Shown: positions 1-7,411, numbered from the stretch's first letter. The stretch: 13,082 bases of DNA from Ignavibacteria bacterium UBA961 (GCA_002293005.1 DBCJ01000104.1:1-13082), one strand, 5' to 3'. Translations and numbers: made by a program. Notes: generated by a model not told the origin, from the letters alone.

Positions 1-1
1 G

Positions 2-283
2 ATTGAATCAGCTCGTATTGCCATCAATCGTTATCTCCGTCGTGACGGAAAAGTTTGGATTCGAATATTTCCTGATAAGCCAGTGACCAAAAAACCTGCA
101 GAGGTTCGAATGGGTTCTGGTAAAGGTAATCCAGAATTCTGGGTAGCGGTTGTTAAGCCAGGTAGAATTCTCTTTGAGATCGACGGCGTATCAAGAGAAA
201 AAGCAGCAGAGGCAGTTCGTTTGGCCTCTCACAAATTGCCGATTAAAATAAAATTTGTAACACGCTTGGATGCGACAGAGTAA
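2..283 (+). CDS. rplP: 50S ribosomal protein L16 (uL16), 5' truncated
   Basis: L16 is a large-subunit protein that sits near the peptidyl-transferase centre and the A-site tRNA elbow. The reading frame is open from base 2, and 93 C-terminal residues are visible. Compared with a usual length of about 137 residues, roughly the first 45 lie outside the window. The visible part shows hallmark L16 blocks: an Arg-rich helix, KVWIRIFPDKPVTKKP, VRMGSGKGNPEFWVAVVKPG, and the C-terminal KLPIKIKFVTR. The stop codon overlaps the rpmC start by one base (TAATG), so the two genes are probably translationally coupled. The first in-frame start-like codon (GTG at 83) is internal and is not the true start. Identity is certain; only the start is missing. 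Confidence 0.97.
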   Translation: MESARIAINRYLRRDGKVWIRIFPDKPVTKKPAEVRMGSGKGNPEFWVAVVKPGRILFEIDGVSREKAAEAVRLASHKLPIKIKFVTRLDATE

Positions 284-486
284 TGAAAAAGCAAAAAGCG
301 TCTGAAATTCGCCAGGTCTCCACTGAAGAGTTGATGGAGATGTTGACTTCCACCGAGGAAGCACTGGTCTTGAGAAACTTTGAGAAGGCAATGAGCCAAC
401 TTGAAAATACTTCTCAGATTAGAACCTTACGCAAAGATATTGCGCGTATCAAAATGGTATTGCGCGAGCGAAATGTTGCAGTTTGA
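283..486 (+). CDS. rpmC: 50S ribosomal protein L29 (uL29)
   Basis: L29 is a small two-helix protein that lies near the polypeptide exit tunnel opening, where it helps dock chaperones and targeting factors. The 67-residue product has the usual length. It carries the family pattern: a helical N-terminal half with EIRQVSTEELMEML, then the signature NTSQIRTLRKDIARIKMVLRER. The ATG shares its first base with the rplP stop codon, so ribosomes finishing L16 can restart here, which explains the lack of a separate Shine-Dalgarno sequence. Its position between rplP and rpsQ is the standard order of the S10/spc cluster. Confidence 0.97.
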   Translation: MKKQKASEIRQVSTEELMEMLTSTEEALVLRNFEKAMSQLENTSQIRTLRKDIARIKMVLRERNVAV

Positions 487-516
487 TACACTACGCACTA
501 TTAAGAATTGAACAAT

Positions 517-798
517 ATGGCTACTAAAGCAACAGAGCAAGCGCCTTCTACAACCGGAAAGAAAATCCGTCAAGGCAAAGTAATCAGTGCCGCCATGAAC
601 AAGAGCATTGTTGTGGCGATTGAGCGTCAAGTTGCTCATCCACTGTATAAGAAATATTATAAGCAGACAAAGAAGGTCATGGCTCATGATGAAGCAAATG
701 AGTGTCGCATTGGTGATACTGTACGCGTCATTGAAAGTCGTCCCTTGAGTGCCCGCAAGCGCTGGATGCTCGTTGAAATTGTCGATCGTGCGAAGTAA
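517..798 (+). CDS. rpsQ: 30S ribosomal protein S17 (uS17)
   Basis: S17 is a primary 16S rRNA-binding OB-fold protein of the small-subunit body. The product is 93 residues, slightly longer than the common 80-88 because of an N-terminal tail of about 16 residues rich in Thr, Ala and Glu ahead of the core. Core motifs are visible: GKVISAAMNKSIVVAIER, HPLYKKYYKQTKK, a HDEANECRIGDTVRVIESRPLS stretch, and a terminal KRWMLVEIVDRAK. I chose ATG at 517. An in-frame TTG at 508 would add three residues but has no better ribosome binding site. No clear Shine-Dalgarno motif precedes the gene, which follows rpmC after 30 bases. Confidence 0.95.
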   Translation: MATKATEQAPSTTGKKIRQGKVISAAMNKSIVVAIERQVAHPLYKKYYKQTKKVMAHDEANECRIGDTVRVIESRPLSARKRWMLVEIVDRAK

Positions 799-813
799 TT
801 AAGGAAGAACGAT

Positions 814-1182
814 ATGATACAAGAAGAGTCAAATCTTATTGCAGCGGATAATTCGGGTGCCAAGCGTGTGCGTTGCATTCGTGTCCTTGGCGGACATGGA
901 CGCCGCTATGCCGGAGTAGGCGATATAATTGTCGTTTCCGTTAAGAGCGCGCTTCCTAATGCAGGTGTGAAAAAAGGCGAAGTCTGCAAAGCAGTTGTCG
1001 TTCGCACCAAAAAAGAGATTAAGCGTAAGGATGGATCATTCATTCGCTTCGATGAGAATGCCGCTGTCATTCTGAACAATCAAGGTGAACCAAGAGGTAC
1101 GCGTATTTTCGGACCTGTGGCACGCGAATTGCGTGACAGTGGATACATGAAAATCGTTTCTTTGGCACCAGAGGTATTATAA
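814..1182 (+). CDS. rplN: 50S ribosomal protein L14 (uL14)
   Basis: L14 is a highly conserved beta-barrel protein on the subunit interface. It forms a bridge to 16S rRNA and is the docking site of the silencing factor RsfS. The product is 122 residues, exactly the canonical length. It begins MIQEESNLIAADNSGAKRVRC and contains KGEVCKAVVVRTKKEIKRKDGS, FDENAAVILNNQGEPRGTRIFGPVARELR and the C-terminal KIVSLAPEVL, all family signatures. An AAGGA motif at 801-805, eight bases before the ATG, supports the start. The gene follows rpsQ in the standard spc order. Confidence 0.98.
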   Translation: MIQEESNLIAADNSGAKRVRCIRVLGGHGRRYAGVGDIIVVSVKSALPNAGVKKGEVCKAVVVRTKKEIKRKDGSFIRFDENAAVILNNQGEPRGTRIFGPVARELRDSGYMKIVSLAPEVL

Positions 1183-1193
1183 GGATCGCAACC

Positions 1194-1529
1194 ATGAAGA
1201 TGGCAATCAAGAAAAATGATATGGTGAAAATCATCTCCGGAGATGACAAAGGCAAAGAAGGCCGTGTTATTGAAGTTGATGCAAAGAAAGGTCGCCTCCT
1301 CGTAGAGGGAGTGAATGTGCACAAGCGTCACATGCGCAAGAGCCAGGCATATCCCGAGGGTGGAATTCATGAGCGTGAATTAGCTATAGCATATTCAAAT
1401 GCCATGTTGATCGACCCTGATACAAAGCAAGCAACACGCATCCGTTTGGATCGTACAATTGATGGAAATGGAAGAGCACAAGTAAAGCGCCTTGCCGTAA
1501 AATCCGGCAAAGAAATAAAAATGCCTTAA
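1194..1529 (+). CDS. rplX: 50S ribosomal protein L24 (uL24)
   Basis: L24 is one of the two assembly-initiator proteins of the large subunit and binds the 5' end of 23S rRNA. The KOW motif is visible near the N-terminus (KKNDMVKIISGDDKGKEGRV). It is followed by the typical GVNVHKRHMRKSQAYPEGGIH segment and the NAMLIDPDTKQATRI strand. The 111 residues fall within the usual 100-115 range. Two ATGs are available, at 1194 and 1200. I chose 1194 because an AAGGA motif at 1181-1185, overlapping the rplN stop, lies eight bases upstream of it and 14 bases upstream of the other. The difference is only two residues. Confidence 0.96.
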   Translation: MKMAIKKNDMVKIISGDDKGKEGRVIEVDAKKGRLLVEGVNVHKRHMRKSQAYPEGGIHERELAIAYSNAMLIDPDTKQATRIRLDRTIDGNGRAQVKRLAVKSGKEIKMP

Positions 1530-1549
1530 GACTTGGATAGAGAACAATC

Positions 1550-2176
1550 ATGGCAAAAGCCCAAACACAATCGAAAAAATTTGATCTGAAGCCCGAAGGC
1601 GCACGCCTCGAGGAATATTCCGGACCGGTGCCCGCACCGAGACTCTATGCCTTTTATAAAGAGCAGGTAATTCCTGTATTGAAGGCAAAATTTGAATACA
1701 AATCAGTAATGCAGGTTCCTAGAATCACTAAGATTTGTATCAATATGGGAGTTGGTTCTGCAGTACAGGATCCGAAAATTCTTCAAGCGGCTGTAAATGA
1801 ACTTGAACTTATAACAGGACAGCGTCCTGCAATAAGCAAAGCAAAGAAGGCGATTGCAAATTTCCGTCTTCGCCAAGGCATGCCGATTGGCTGTCACCTC
1901 ACATTGCGTGGTGCAAGAATGTATGAATTTTTAGATAGATTCATCAATATTGCTTCTCCTCGCATTCGAGATTTCCGCGGATTTTCCGATAATGGATTTG
2001 ATGGTCGTGGAAATTTGACGCTTGGCATCAAGGAACAGATTATTTTTCCTGAAATCGATGTAGACAAGGTAACAAAGATTGCCGGTATGGACATCACTTT
2101 CGTCACAACATCCAAAACCGATGAAGAAGCATCAGCTCTTCTTAAGGAATTTGGTTTTCCTTTTCGCAAAGGTTAA
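1550..2176 (+). CDS. rplE: 50S ribosomal protein L5 (uL5) with N-terminal extension
   Basis: L5 binds 5S rRNA and contacts S13 and P-site tRNA across the subunit interface. The core starts around residue 31 (RLYAFYKEQVIPVLKAKF) and continues with SVMQVPRITKICINMGVG, the TGQRPAISKAKKAIANFRLRQGMPIGC block, the RIRDFRGFSDNGFDGRGN loop, and a C-terminal DEEASALLKEFGFPF. The product is 208 residues against about 179 in Escherichia coli. The excess is a hydrophilic N-terminal extension of about 29 residues. A GTG at 1628 could give a near-standard length, but it would leave about 100 untranslated bases in a tightly packed operon, so I prefer the ATG at 1550. Only three bases separate it from rpsN. 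Confidence 0.95.
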   Translation: MAKAQTQSKKFDLKPEGARLEEYSGPVPAPRLYAFYKEQVIPVLKAKFEYKSVMQVPRITKICINMGVGSAVQDPKILQAAVNELELITGQRPAISKAKKAIANFRLRQGMPIGCHLTLRGARMYEFLDRFINIASPRIRDFRGFSDNGFDGRGNLTLGIKEQIIFPEIDVDKVTKIAGMDITFVTTSKTDEEASALLKEFGFPFRKG

Positions 2177-2179
2177 TAC

Positions 2180-2449
2180 ATGGCAAAGACAAGTATCGTA
2201 GCACGGAATGAAAAAAGAAAGCGCCTTGTGGCAAAATATGCAGCAAAGCGTGAAGAATTGAAAGCGGCAGGAGATTTCGAAGGATTGCAGAAATTACCCC
2301 GCAACAGTTCCACGACACGCGTTCGCAGTCGTTGTTCTGTAACAGGTCGCGGTAAGGCAGTCTATAAAAAATTCGGTGTATGCCGAAATATCTTCCGCCA
2401 ATTGGCCCTGGAAGGAAAAATTCCGGGTATTCGCAAATCGAGTTGGTAA
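2180..2449 (+). CDS. rpsN: 30S ribosomal protein S14 (uS14), long zinc-free form
   Basis: S14 is a small-subunit head protein that assembles late, next to S10 and S19. The product is 89 residues, the length of the long C-minus class, rather than the roughly 61-residue zinc-ribbon class. It shows MAKTSIVARNEKRKRLVAKY, a LPRNSSTTRVRSRCSVTGR segment and the C-terminal GVCRNIFRQLALEGKIPGIRKSSW. The two cysteines present (in RSRCS and GVCRN) are not arranged as CxxC pairs, so no zinc site can form. The gene starts three bases after rplE ends, which suggests translational coupling. No Shine-Dalgarno motif separates them. Confidence 0.97.
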   Translation: MAKTSIVARNEKRKRLVAKYAAKREELKAAGDFEGLQKLPRNSSTTRVRSRCSVTGRGKAVYKKFGVCRNIFRQLALEGKIPGIRKSSW

Positions 2450-2471
2450 ATAAACTTTACGATATACTATT

Positions 2472-2867
2472 ATGCCGGTAACAGATACCATAGCAGATTT
2501 CATCACTCGCATTCGTAATGCGGGTCAGGCACGCCACAAATATGTCACTGCACCTGCTTCAAAAATGAAGCATGCAATTGCGGAGATTCTCCGTGATCAA
2601 GGGTTCGTTGGTGATGTAGCACTCATGGAAGAGGAAGGCCATAAAGTAATTAAGGTCGGTCTCAAGTACTATGAAGGCAAGCCGGTAATCCAGGACATTC
2701 AGCGAGTCAGCAAGTCCGGAAGAAGAATTTATTCACCTGTTGAAAAATTGCCCCGCGTCAGCAATGGATTGGGCATAGCCATCATTTCCACTTCAAAGGG
2801 ATTGATGACAGACAAACAGGCACGCGCTTACAATGTAGGCGGTGAAATTATTTGCACAGTACGCTAA
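2472..2867 (+). CDS. rpsH: 30S ribosomal protein S8 (uS8)
   Basis: S8 binds the central domain of 16S rRNA (helix 21) early in assembly. In E. coli it represses the spc operon by binding a similar structure in rplE mRNA. The product is 131 residues, the standard length. It opens with MPVTDTIADFITRIRNAGQA and carries MKHAIAEILRDQGF, the RRIYSPVEKLPRVSNGLGIAIIST block and the terminal GLMTDKQARAYNVGGEIICTV, all diagnostic of S8. I did not identify an S8-binding mRNA mimic at the rplE start here. The gene lies 22 bases after rpsN. Confidence 0.98.
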   Translation: MPVTDTIADFITRIRNAGQARHKYVTAPASKMKHAIAEILRDQGFVGDVALMEEEGHKVIKVGLKYYEGKPVIQDIQRVSKSGRRIYSPVEKLPRVSNGLGIAIISTSKGLMTDKQARAYNVGGEIICTVR

Positions 2868-2878
2868 ATCCTGCACTG

Positions 2879-2884
2879 AAGGAG
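2879..2884 (+). promoter_or_regulatory. Shine-Dalgarno site fixing the GTG start of rplF
   Basis: AAGGAG lies seven bases before the GTG at 2892. This near-perfect match to the anti-Shine-Dalgarno sequence supports the non-ATG start of rplF and shows that the organism uses this signal, at least in part. Confidence 0.8.
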
Positions 2885-2891
2885 TAATACC

Positions 2892-3431
2892 GTGTCACGA
2901 GTTGGCAAAAAACCAATTACCGTACCCAATAATGTACAATTGAATTTTACTGATGGTGTACTAACCGTCAAAGGCCCAAAAGGCACTCAAGTTGTACCAA
3001 TCGCGGACGGAATTTCATTTAATAATGAAAATGGCACTCTCACATTTCAGAGAGTTAATGATGATAAAAAAGTGCGTGCTTTGCATGGTCTTTCTCGCGC
3101 TTTGACATTCAATGCAATTGAAGGTGTATCGAATGGATTTCAGAGAAATCTCGCTATAGAAGGTGTTGGTTTCAAAGCTGAAATGCGTGGCCAGAAATTG
3201 CTCTTGACCTTGGGCTTTTCGCATCCAATTTTGGTGATTCCACCTGCAGGTATTGAATTGGCAACTCCAACGCAGACTACAATACAGGTAAAAGGAATCA
3301 GTAAGCATGATGTCGGTGAAGTTGCGGCCAAGATTCGCAGCATCCGTCCACCTGAGCCATATAAAGGAAAAGGTGTTCGTTATGAAGGTGAGTATATCCG
3401 TCGCAAGGCCGGTAAGTCTGCAGGTAAATAA
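2892..3431 (+). CDS. rplF: 50S ribosomal protein L6 (uL6)
   Basis: L6 is a two-domain protein at the base of the L7/L12 stalk, close to the factor-binding site and the sarcin-ricin loop. The 179 residues match the usual 176-184. The N-terminal domain starts SRVGKKPITVPNNVQ and contains GPKGTQVVPI. The second domain has GVSNGFQRNLAIEGVGFKAE. The C-terminal signature VKGISKHDVGEVAAKIRSIRPPEPYKGKGVRYEGEYIRRKAGK is present in full, here spanning roughly residues 133-175. Translation starts at GTG 2892, supported by a strong AAGGAG seven bases upstream. It precedes rplR as expected. Confidence 0.98.
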   Translation: MSRVGKKPITVPNNVQLNFTDGVLTVKGPKGTQVVPIADGISFNNENGTLTFQRVNDDKKVRALHGLSRALTFNAIEGVSNGFQRNLAIEGVGFKAEMRGQKLLLTLGFSHPILVIPPAGIELATPTQTTIQVKGISKHDVGEVAAKIRSIRPPEPYKGKGVRYEGEYIRRKAGKSAGK

Positions 3432-3465
3432 TAGTTGATCGAAAGATTCTCAAGAGACAATAGAG

Positions 3466-3837
3466 ATGAACTTAGCACAATCAAAAAAAATACGCCAAAA
3501 GCGCAGAAAGCAACATATTCGTAAGACTATATTCGGTACACCCGAGCGTCTGCGTCTGAGCGTTAATAAAAGCCTCAAGCATATCACTGCACAGATCATT
3601 GATGATACAAAGGGCGTAACGCTCGTATCGGTTTCATCTGTGGAAAAAGATGTAAGAGCAGCATTGACATCTGTTGCAACGAAAGTTGCACAAAGTCAGT
3701 ATATTGGCGACTTGCTTGCAAAGCGCGCCAAAGAAGCAAATATTTCAATCGTGGCATTTGATCGTAATGGTCATTTGTACCATGGAAGGATTAAAGCACT
3801 TGCCGATGCCGCACGCGAAGGCGGTCTGCAATTCTAA
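3466..3837 (+). CDS. rplR: 50S ribosomal protein L18 (uL18)
   Basis: L18 binds 5S rRNA and, with L5, builds the central protuberance. The product is 123 residues, within the usual 115-122 or slightly over. The basic N-terminal tail (KKIRQKRRKQHIRKTIFGTPER) is followed by RLSVNKSLKHITAQIIDD, then AKEANISIVAFDRNGHLYHGRIKALADAAREGGLQF, the family's closing motif. The ATG at 3466 gives a normal N-terminus. A GAGA-rich stretch precedes it, with no strong Shine-Dalgarno motif. It lies between rplF and rpsE in standard order. Confidence 0.97.
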   Translation: MNLAQSKKIRQKRRKQHIRKTIFGTPERLRLSVNKSLKHITAQIIDDTKGVTLVSVSSVEKDVRAALTSVATKVAQSQYIGDLLAKRAKEANISIVAFDRNGHLYHGRIKALADAAREGGLQF

Positions 3838-3852
3838 TTTATAGAGGATGCC

Positions 3853-4356
3853 GTGAGCAAAGTAAGAGTGTCAGAACTGGATCTGAAAGATAAGTTGGTC
3901 TATGTTGGCCGTACTGCGAAAGTGGTAAAAGGTGGTCGACGCTTCAATTTCACCGCATTGGTCGTTGTTGGTGACGGCAATGGACATGTGGGTTATGGAC
4001 TAGGCAAAGCCGGCGAAGTCGTTGATGCTGTAAGCAAAGCGACAAATGCTGCAAAGAACAATATTGTGAAAGTGCAATTGCAGAATACTACAATTCCTCA
4101 TGAAGTTCTTGCGAAATTCGGTGCTGCATCAGTCCTAATCAAGCCCGCAACAGCCGGTACAGGCGTTATTGCTGGTGGTGGTGTTCGTGCAGTGCTCGAA
4201 CTTGCCGGCGTGCAGGATGTTTTGACGAAGAGCATGGGTTCTTCCAATCCTCACAATACGGTGAAAGCAACTGTTCGCGCATTGACAATGCTCGAGGATG
4301 CACAATCTGCTGCAAATCGTAGAGGCATCTCATTACAGAAATTGCTGCAAGGTTAA
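3853..4356 (+). CDS. rpsE: 30S ribosomal protein S5 (uS5)
   Basis: S5 helps form the mRNA entry tunnel and the decoding-fidelity region of the small subunit, next to S4. The product is 167 residues, like E. coli S5. The dsRNA-binding-like N-terminal domain shows DKLVYVGRTAKVVKGGRRFNFTALVVVGDGNGHVG. The C-terminal domain has ASVLIKPATAGTGVIAGGGVRAVLELAGVQDVLTKSMGSSNPHNTVKATVRAL. The start is GTG at 3853, preceded by GAGGA at 3844-3848 with rather short spacing. Starting at the next GTG (3868) would cut five residues. I prefer 3853 because of its position just after rplR. Confidence 0.97.
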   Translation: MSKVRVSELDLKDKLVYVGRTAKVVKGGRRFNFTALVVVGDGNGHVGYGLGKAGEVVDAVSKATNAAKNNIVKVQLQNTTIPHEVLAKFGAASVLIKPATAGTGVIAGGGVRAVLELAGVQDVLTKSMGSSNPHNTVKATVRALTMLEDAQSAANRRGISLQKLLQG

Positions 4357-4360
4357 GGAG
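4355..4360 (+). promoter_or_regulatory. Shine-Dalgarno site fixing the rpmD start
   Basis: AAGGAG overlaps the rpsE stop codon and lies eight bases before ATG 4369. It therefore selects that ATG over the in-frame GTG at 4360, whose first base belongs to the motif itself. Confidence 0.75.
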
Positions 4361-4368
4361 TGATTAAT

Positions 4369-4557
4369 ATGAAAGAAGGTTCAAAAATAAAAGTCACACA
4401 GGTTCGCAGCATCATCAAGTGCAAGCAGAATCAAAAAGATACTATACATGCGCTAGGTTTGGGTCGTCCCAACTATTCAGTTGTGCATACGCTCAATCCT
4501 CAAATCGCAGGCATGATCAATGTGGTCAGCCATCTTGTGAAAGTTGAGACAATCTGA
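4369..4557 (+). CDS. rpmD: 50S ribosomal protein L30 (uL30)
   Basis: L30 is a small non-essential-type large-subunit protein that contacts 23S and 5S rRNA. The product is 62 residues from ATG 4369, close to the usual 58-60. Family features are visible: KIKVTQVRSIIKCKQNQKDTIHALGLGRPNYSVVH, with the LGLGRPN turn typical of L30, and a C-terminal IAGMINVVSHLVKVE. The gene lies between rpsE and rplO, its standard place. The frame could be extended to GTG 4360 (three more residues), but the AAGGAG motif favours the ATG. Confidence 0.96.
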   Translation: MKEGSKIKVTQVRSIIKCKQNQKDTIHALGLGRPNYSVVHTLNPQIAGMINVVSHLVKVETI

Positions 4558-4577
4558 AAGACGGAGAATACCTCATT

Positions 4578-5042
4578 ATGAAGCATATTGGAAATATCAG
4601 CCCCAGCAAAGGTTCAGTAAAAGGCATCAAGCGTATCGGTAGAGGCGCAGGTTCCGGACATGGTGGGACATCAACTCGCGGACACAAAGGTCATTCTTCT
4701 CGTTCAGGTTTTAAGCAGAAGAGAAATTTCGAGGGCGGTCAAATGCCTTTGAGCCGTCGTCTGCCAAAATTTGGATTCAAGAATCCATTCCGTATTGAAT
4801 ATCAAGAAATCAATGTTGCTCGTTTGCAAGAATTGGTTGATACACAAAAAATTCATGCAGGCGATACTATCAATCTTGAAGTGCTTCGCAATCTTGGCGT
4901 GGTTCGTTCTTCAAGAATTCCTGTAAAGGTTCTCGGTAATGGTGAGCTTACAGCAAAATTGAATGTATCAGCGGCAAAATTCACCGAGTCAGCGAAAGGA
5001 AAGATTGAACAAGCCGGAGGCACCGCTGCAATCGATGAATAA
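4578..5042 (+). CDS. rplO: 50S ribosomal protein L15 (uL15)
   Basis: L15 is a late-assembling large-subunit protein with a long basic N-terminal extension that penetrates 23S rRNA. The 154 residues are slightly over the usual 144-150. The Gly/Arg/His-rich N-terminal segment (GRGAGSGHGGTSTRGHKG, then FEGGQMPLSRRLPKFGF) is the diagnostic block. The globular part ends with KVLGNGELTAKLNVSAAKFTESAKGKIEQAGG. A CGGAG motif lies 11 bases before the ATG. The last eight bases overlap the start of secY in another frame, suggesting translational coupling between L15 and the Sec channel. Confidence 0.97.
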   Translation: MKHIGNISPSKGSVKGIKRIGRGAGSGHGGTSTRGHKGHSSRSGFKQKRNFEGGQMPLSRRLPKFGFKNPFRIEYQEINVARLQELVDTQKIHAGDTINLEVLRNLGVVRSSRIPVKVLGNGELTAKLNVSAAKFTESAKGKIEQAGGTAAIDE

Positions 5043-6387
5043 GTTTTTTCAGACATTGGTCAATGTATTTCGCATTGAGGAATTAAAAGATAGAATCATT
5101 TTTACAGCATTGGTTTTACTGGCTGTGAGAATGGGTTCTTATATTCCCCTTCCCGGTGTGGATGTCATTGCATTGCAATCAACGAAGGGTGGAGATTCGA
5201 ATACATTATTCGGATTATATGATCTCTTCGTGGGTGGTGCATTGTCCAATGCAGCCATCTTTGCTCTCGGTATCATGCCTTATATTTCGGCTTCCATCAT
5301 CCTGCAATTAGCAGGTATTGTAATGCCTGAAGTTCAACGCCTTCAGAGAGAAGGTGAGGATGGCCGTAGAAAGATTAATCAATTCACACGCTATCTTACA
5401 GTGCTCATAGCAGCTTTGCAGGGTTGGGGTGTAACTATTAAGATATTGAATCCAGGCACCACTTCAGCACCGGTTGTAGCACCGGACATGGTTGGAATTT
5501 TCACGATTTCATCTATAGTTTTGCTTACAGCAGGAACTGTGTTTTTAATGTGGCTTGGAGAACAAATCACAGAGCGTGGCTTAGGAAATGGTATATCCCT
5601 TATCATTTTCATTGGTATTATAGCCCGTCTCCCTGATGCATTATTCTCAGAATTTGCTTATATCACTTCTACTCCACAACTTTTCGTTCATCTAATCATC
5701 TTTGCGGTTTTGGTATTTATCATTGCCGGCGTAGTATTGGTGACACAAGGTGCGCGTAGAATACCAATTCAATATGCAAAGAGAGTTGTTGGCAGAAAAG
5801 TATATGGTGGCACAACACAATACATTCCATTGAGAGTAAATACATCAGGTGTTATGCCGATTATTTTTGCTCAATCGATATTGTTTGTACCAAGTACAAT
5901 CTTGAGTTTCTTCCCTGAAAATACTTCATTGCAATGGCTTTCACAGCAATTGTTCAGTGAGCAGTCTTGGGTATATGCTTTTACATTTTCATTGCTAATC
6001 GTATTCTTTACATATTTCTATACAGCGGTAGCTTTCAATCCGAAAGATGTTGCAGACAATATGAAGAAGCAAGGTGGATTTATTCCCGGTGTTAGACCAG
6101 GTGCTCCAACTGCAGAATACATTGAAAATATCTTGACAAGAATAACATTACCCGGTGCAATTTTCCTTGCATTGATCGCAATCATGCCAACATTCGTTTC
6201 AAATGTATTGCGCGTTCAGCCTTCATTTGCTTCCTTCTTTGGTGGAACAAGTTTGTTGATCATGGTTGGTGTTGCGCTCGATACTTTGCAACAGGTTGAA
6301 TCATATTTACTCATGCGCCATTATGATGGATTCATGAAGAGTGGTAAGATTCGTGGTCGTGCAAATGCAGGTCAAGGTGGATTTTAA
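5035..6387 (+). CDS. secY: Preprotein translocase subunit SecY
   Basis: SecY is the pore-forming subunit of the SecYEG translocon, which exports unfolded proteins across the inner membrane and inserts membrane proteins. The 450-residue product (E. coli 443) has ten predicted hydrophobic segments, roughly at 20-40, 61-100 (second helix with plug region), 118-138, 153-173, 184-203, 215-237, 268-293, 311-333, 367-390 and 402-418. Conserved blocks include QLAGIVMPEVQRL, GEQITERGLGNGISLIIF, the cytosolic loop RRIPIQYAKRVVGRK near 241-255, and FNPKDVADNMKKQGGFIPGVRPG at 334-356, the SecA/ribosome contact loops. I set the start at ATG 5035, overlapping rplO by eight bases. An in-frame ATG at 4963 would add 24 non-SecY residues read from inside rplO. 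Confidence 0.97.
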   Translation: MNKFFQTLVNVFRIEELKDRIIFTALVLLAVRMGSYIPLPGVDVIALQSTKGGDSNTLFGLYDLFVGGALSNAAIFALGIMPYISASIILQLAGIVMPEVQRLQREGEDGRRKINQFTRYLTVLIAALQGWGVTIKILNPGTTSAPVVAPDMVGIFTISSIVLLTAGTVFLMWLGEQITERGLGNGISLIIFIGIIARLPDALFSEFAYITSTPQLFVHLIIFAVLVFIIAGVVLVTQGARRIPIQYAKRVVGRKVYGGTTQYIPLRVNTSGVMPIIFAQSILFVPSTILSFFPENTSLQWLSQQLFSEQSWVYAFTFSLLIVFFTYFYTAVAFNPKDVADNMKKQGGFIPGVRPGAPTAEYIENILTRITLPGAIFLALIAIMPTFVSNVLRVQPSFASFFGGTSLLIMVGVALDTLQQVESYLLMRHYDGFMKSGKIRGRANAGQGGF

Positions 6388-6392
6388 TTGTT

Positions 6393-7178
6393 ATGGATTC
6401 AACCGCGGTACATATACCCGGTCCAAACCATGACATTGAAAAAGCATGTAGGATCGTTGCAGAAACGATATCATTGATTGGAAAGCATGTCAAGCCAGGC
6501 ATAACAACCATTGAACTTGACAAAATAGCAGAAGACAATATACTTTCCAGAAATGGAAAGCCGGCTTTCAAGGGTTATAAAGTTGGATCATTGGAATTCA
6601 AACATTCATTGTGTATATCAGTGAATGAAGAAGTGGTCCACGGTGTTCCCGGAACAAGAGTTCTTATTGAAGGCGAGATAGTTTCGATCGATTGCGGTGT
6701 TGAATACAATGGATGGTTTGGTGATAGTGCTTATACCTTCCCTGTTGGAAATATCGAAAAGTCGGTACAAGATTTGCTTAAAGTAACACAAGAATCTTTG
6801 AATCTTGGCGTACAGCAAGCAAAAAGTAAGAACAAGGTCTATGATATAGCTCGAGCAGTACAAACGCACGTTGAAAAACATGGTTATTCGGTAGTCCGAC
6901 AATTGGTTGGGCATGGTATAGGAAAGCATCTTCATGAAGATCCTGCCATACCGAATTTTGTTCCTCCATTATTGCAGCGCAGTTATTATCCAAATGATAA
7001 GTTGCGAAAAGGTCAAGCAATAGCGATTGAGCCGATGGTCAATCAAGGAACCTATAATGTAAAGACATTGAGCGATGGATGGACAGTTGTGACGGCAGAC
7101 AAAAAACCATCGGCACATTTTGAGCATACAGTGCTTATTGAAGATGATGGACCGGTGATATTAACCTTAATGGATTAA
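6393..7178 (+). CDS. map: Methionine aminopeptidase, type I
   Basis: This enzyme removes the initiator methionine from nascent proteins with small second residues, acting near the ribosome exit. The product is 261 residues, the usual length of a type I enzyme without an N-terminal zinc-finger extension. All metal ligands can be placed by alignment to the E. coli enzyme: D100 and D111 (IDCGVEYNGWFGDSAYTF), H174 (GHGIGKHLHEDP), E213 (IEPMV) and E244 (HFEHTV). Substrate-contacting His residues correspond to H83 and H181. It sits five bases after secY with no adk between, as in Bacteroidota/Chlorobiota operons. No clear Shine-Dalgarno motif precedes the ATG. The loop at 191-203 is somewhat longer than in E. 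coli. Confidence 0.97.
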   Translation: MDSTAVHIPGPNHDIEKACRIVAETISLIGKHVKPGITTIELDKIAEDNILSRNGKPAFKGYKVGSLEFKHSLCISVNEEVVHGVPGTRVLIEGEIVSIDCGVEYNGWFGDSAYTFPVGNIEKSVQDLLKVTQESLNLGVQQAKSKNKVYDIARAVQTHVEKHGYSVVRQLVGHGIGKHLHEDPAIPNFVPPLLQRSYYPNDKLRKGQAIAIEPMVNQGTYNVKTLSDGWTVVTADKKPSAHFEHTVLIEDDGPVILTLMD

Positions 7179-7184
7179 GACATT

Positions 7185-7403
7185 ATGTCGAAACAAGATC
7201 TTATTCGGATCGATGGTGTGATTGATGAGACGCTACCAAATACACAATTTATTGTGAAATTGGAAAATGGACATAAGGTCCTCTGTCATATTTCCGGTAA
7301 GATGAGAATGAATTTCATCAAGATTTTACAAGGCGACAAAGTCACTGTTGAATTGTCACCGTATGATCTTGCAAAAGGCAGAATAGTATATCGTTATAAA
7401 TAA
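7185..7403 (+). CDS. infA: Translation initiation factor IF-1
   Basis: IF-1 is a single S1/OB-fold protein that occupies the A site of the 30S subunit and helps IF-2 and IF-3 select the initiator tRNA. The 72-residue product has the standard length and pattern: DLIRIDGVIDETLPNTQFIVKLENGHKVLCHISGKMRMNFIKILQGDKVTVELSPYDLAKGRIVYRYK across residues 5-72. It follows map after six bases and precedes rpmJ by eight bases, the arrangement typical of the alpha-operon junction in this group. The ATG start has no obvious Shine-Dalgarno motif. Confidence 0.98.
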   Translation: MSKQDLIRIDGVIDETLPNTQFIVKLENGHKVLCHISGKMRMNFIKILQGDKVTVELSPYDLAKGRIVYRYK

Positions 7404-7411
7404 GTGATATC

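Noticed and set aside
508..516. A TTG start would add three residues to S17.
   Set aside because: The ATG at 517 gives a normal S17 start, and no ribosome-binding motif favours the TTG.
1628..1630. A GTG start giving L5 a standard length.
   Set aside because: It would leave about 100 untranslated bases in a tightly packed operon, while the ATG at 1550 is in frame 20 bases after rplX. I kept it as a checkable alternative only.
4963..5034. An upstream in-frame ATG would extend SecY by 24 residues.
   Set aside because: The extra segment is read from inside rplO, is polar and basic, and has no match to SecY N-termini; ATG 5035 gives the standard start.
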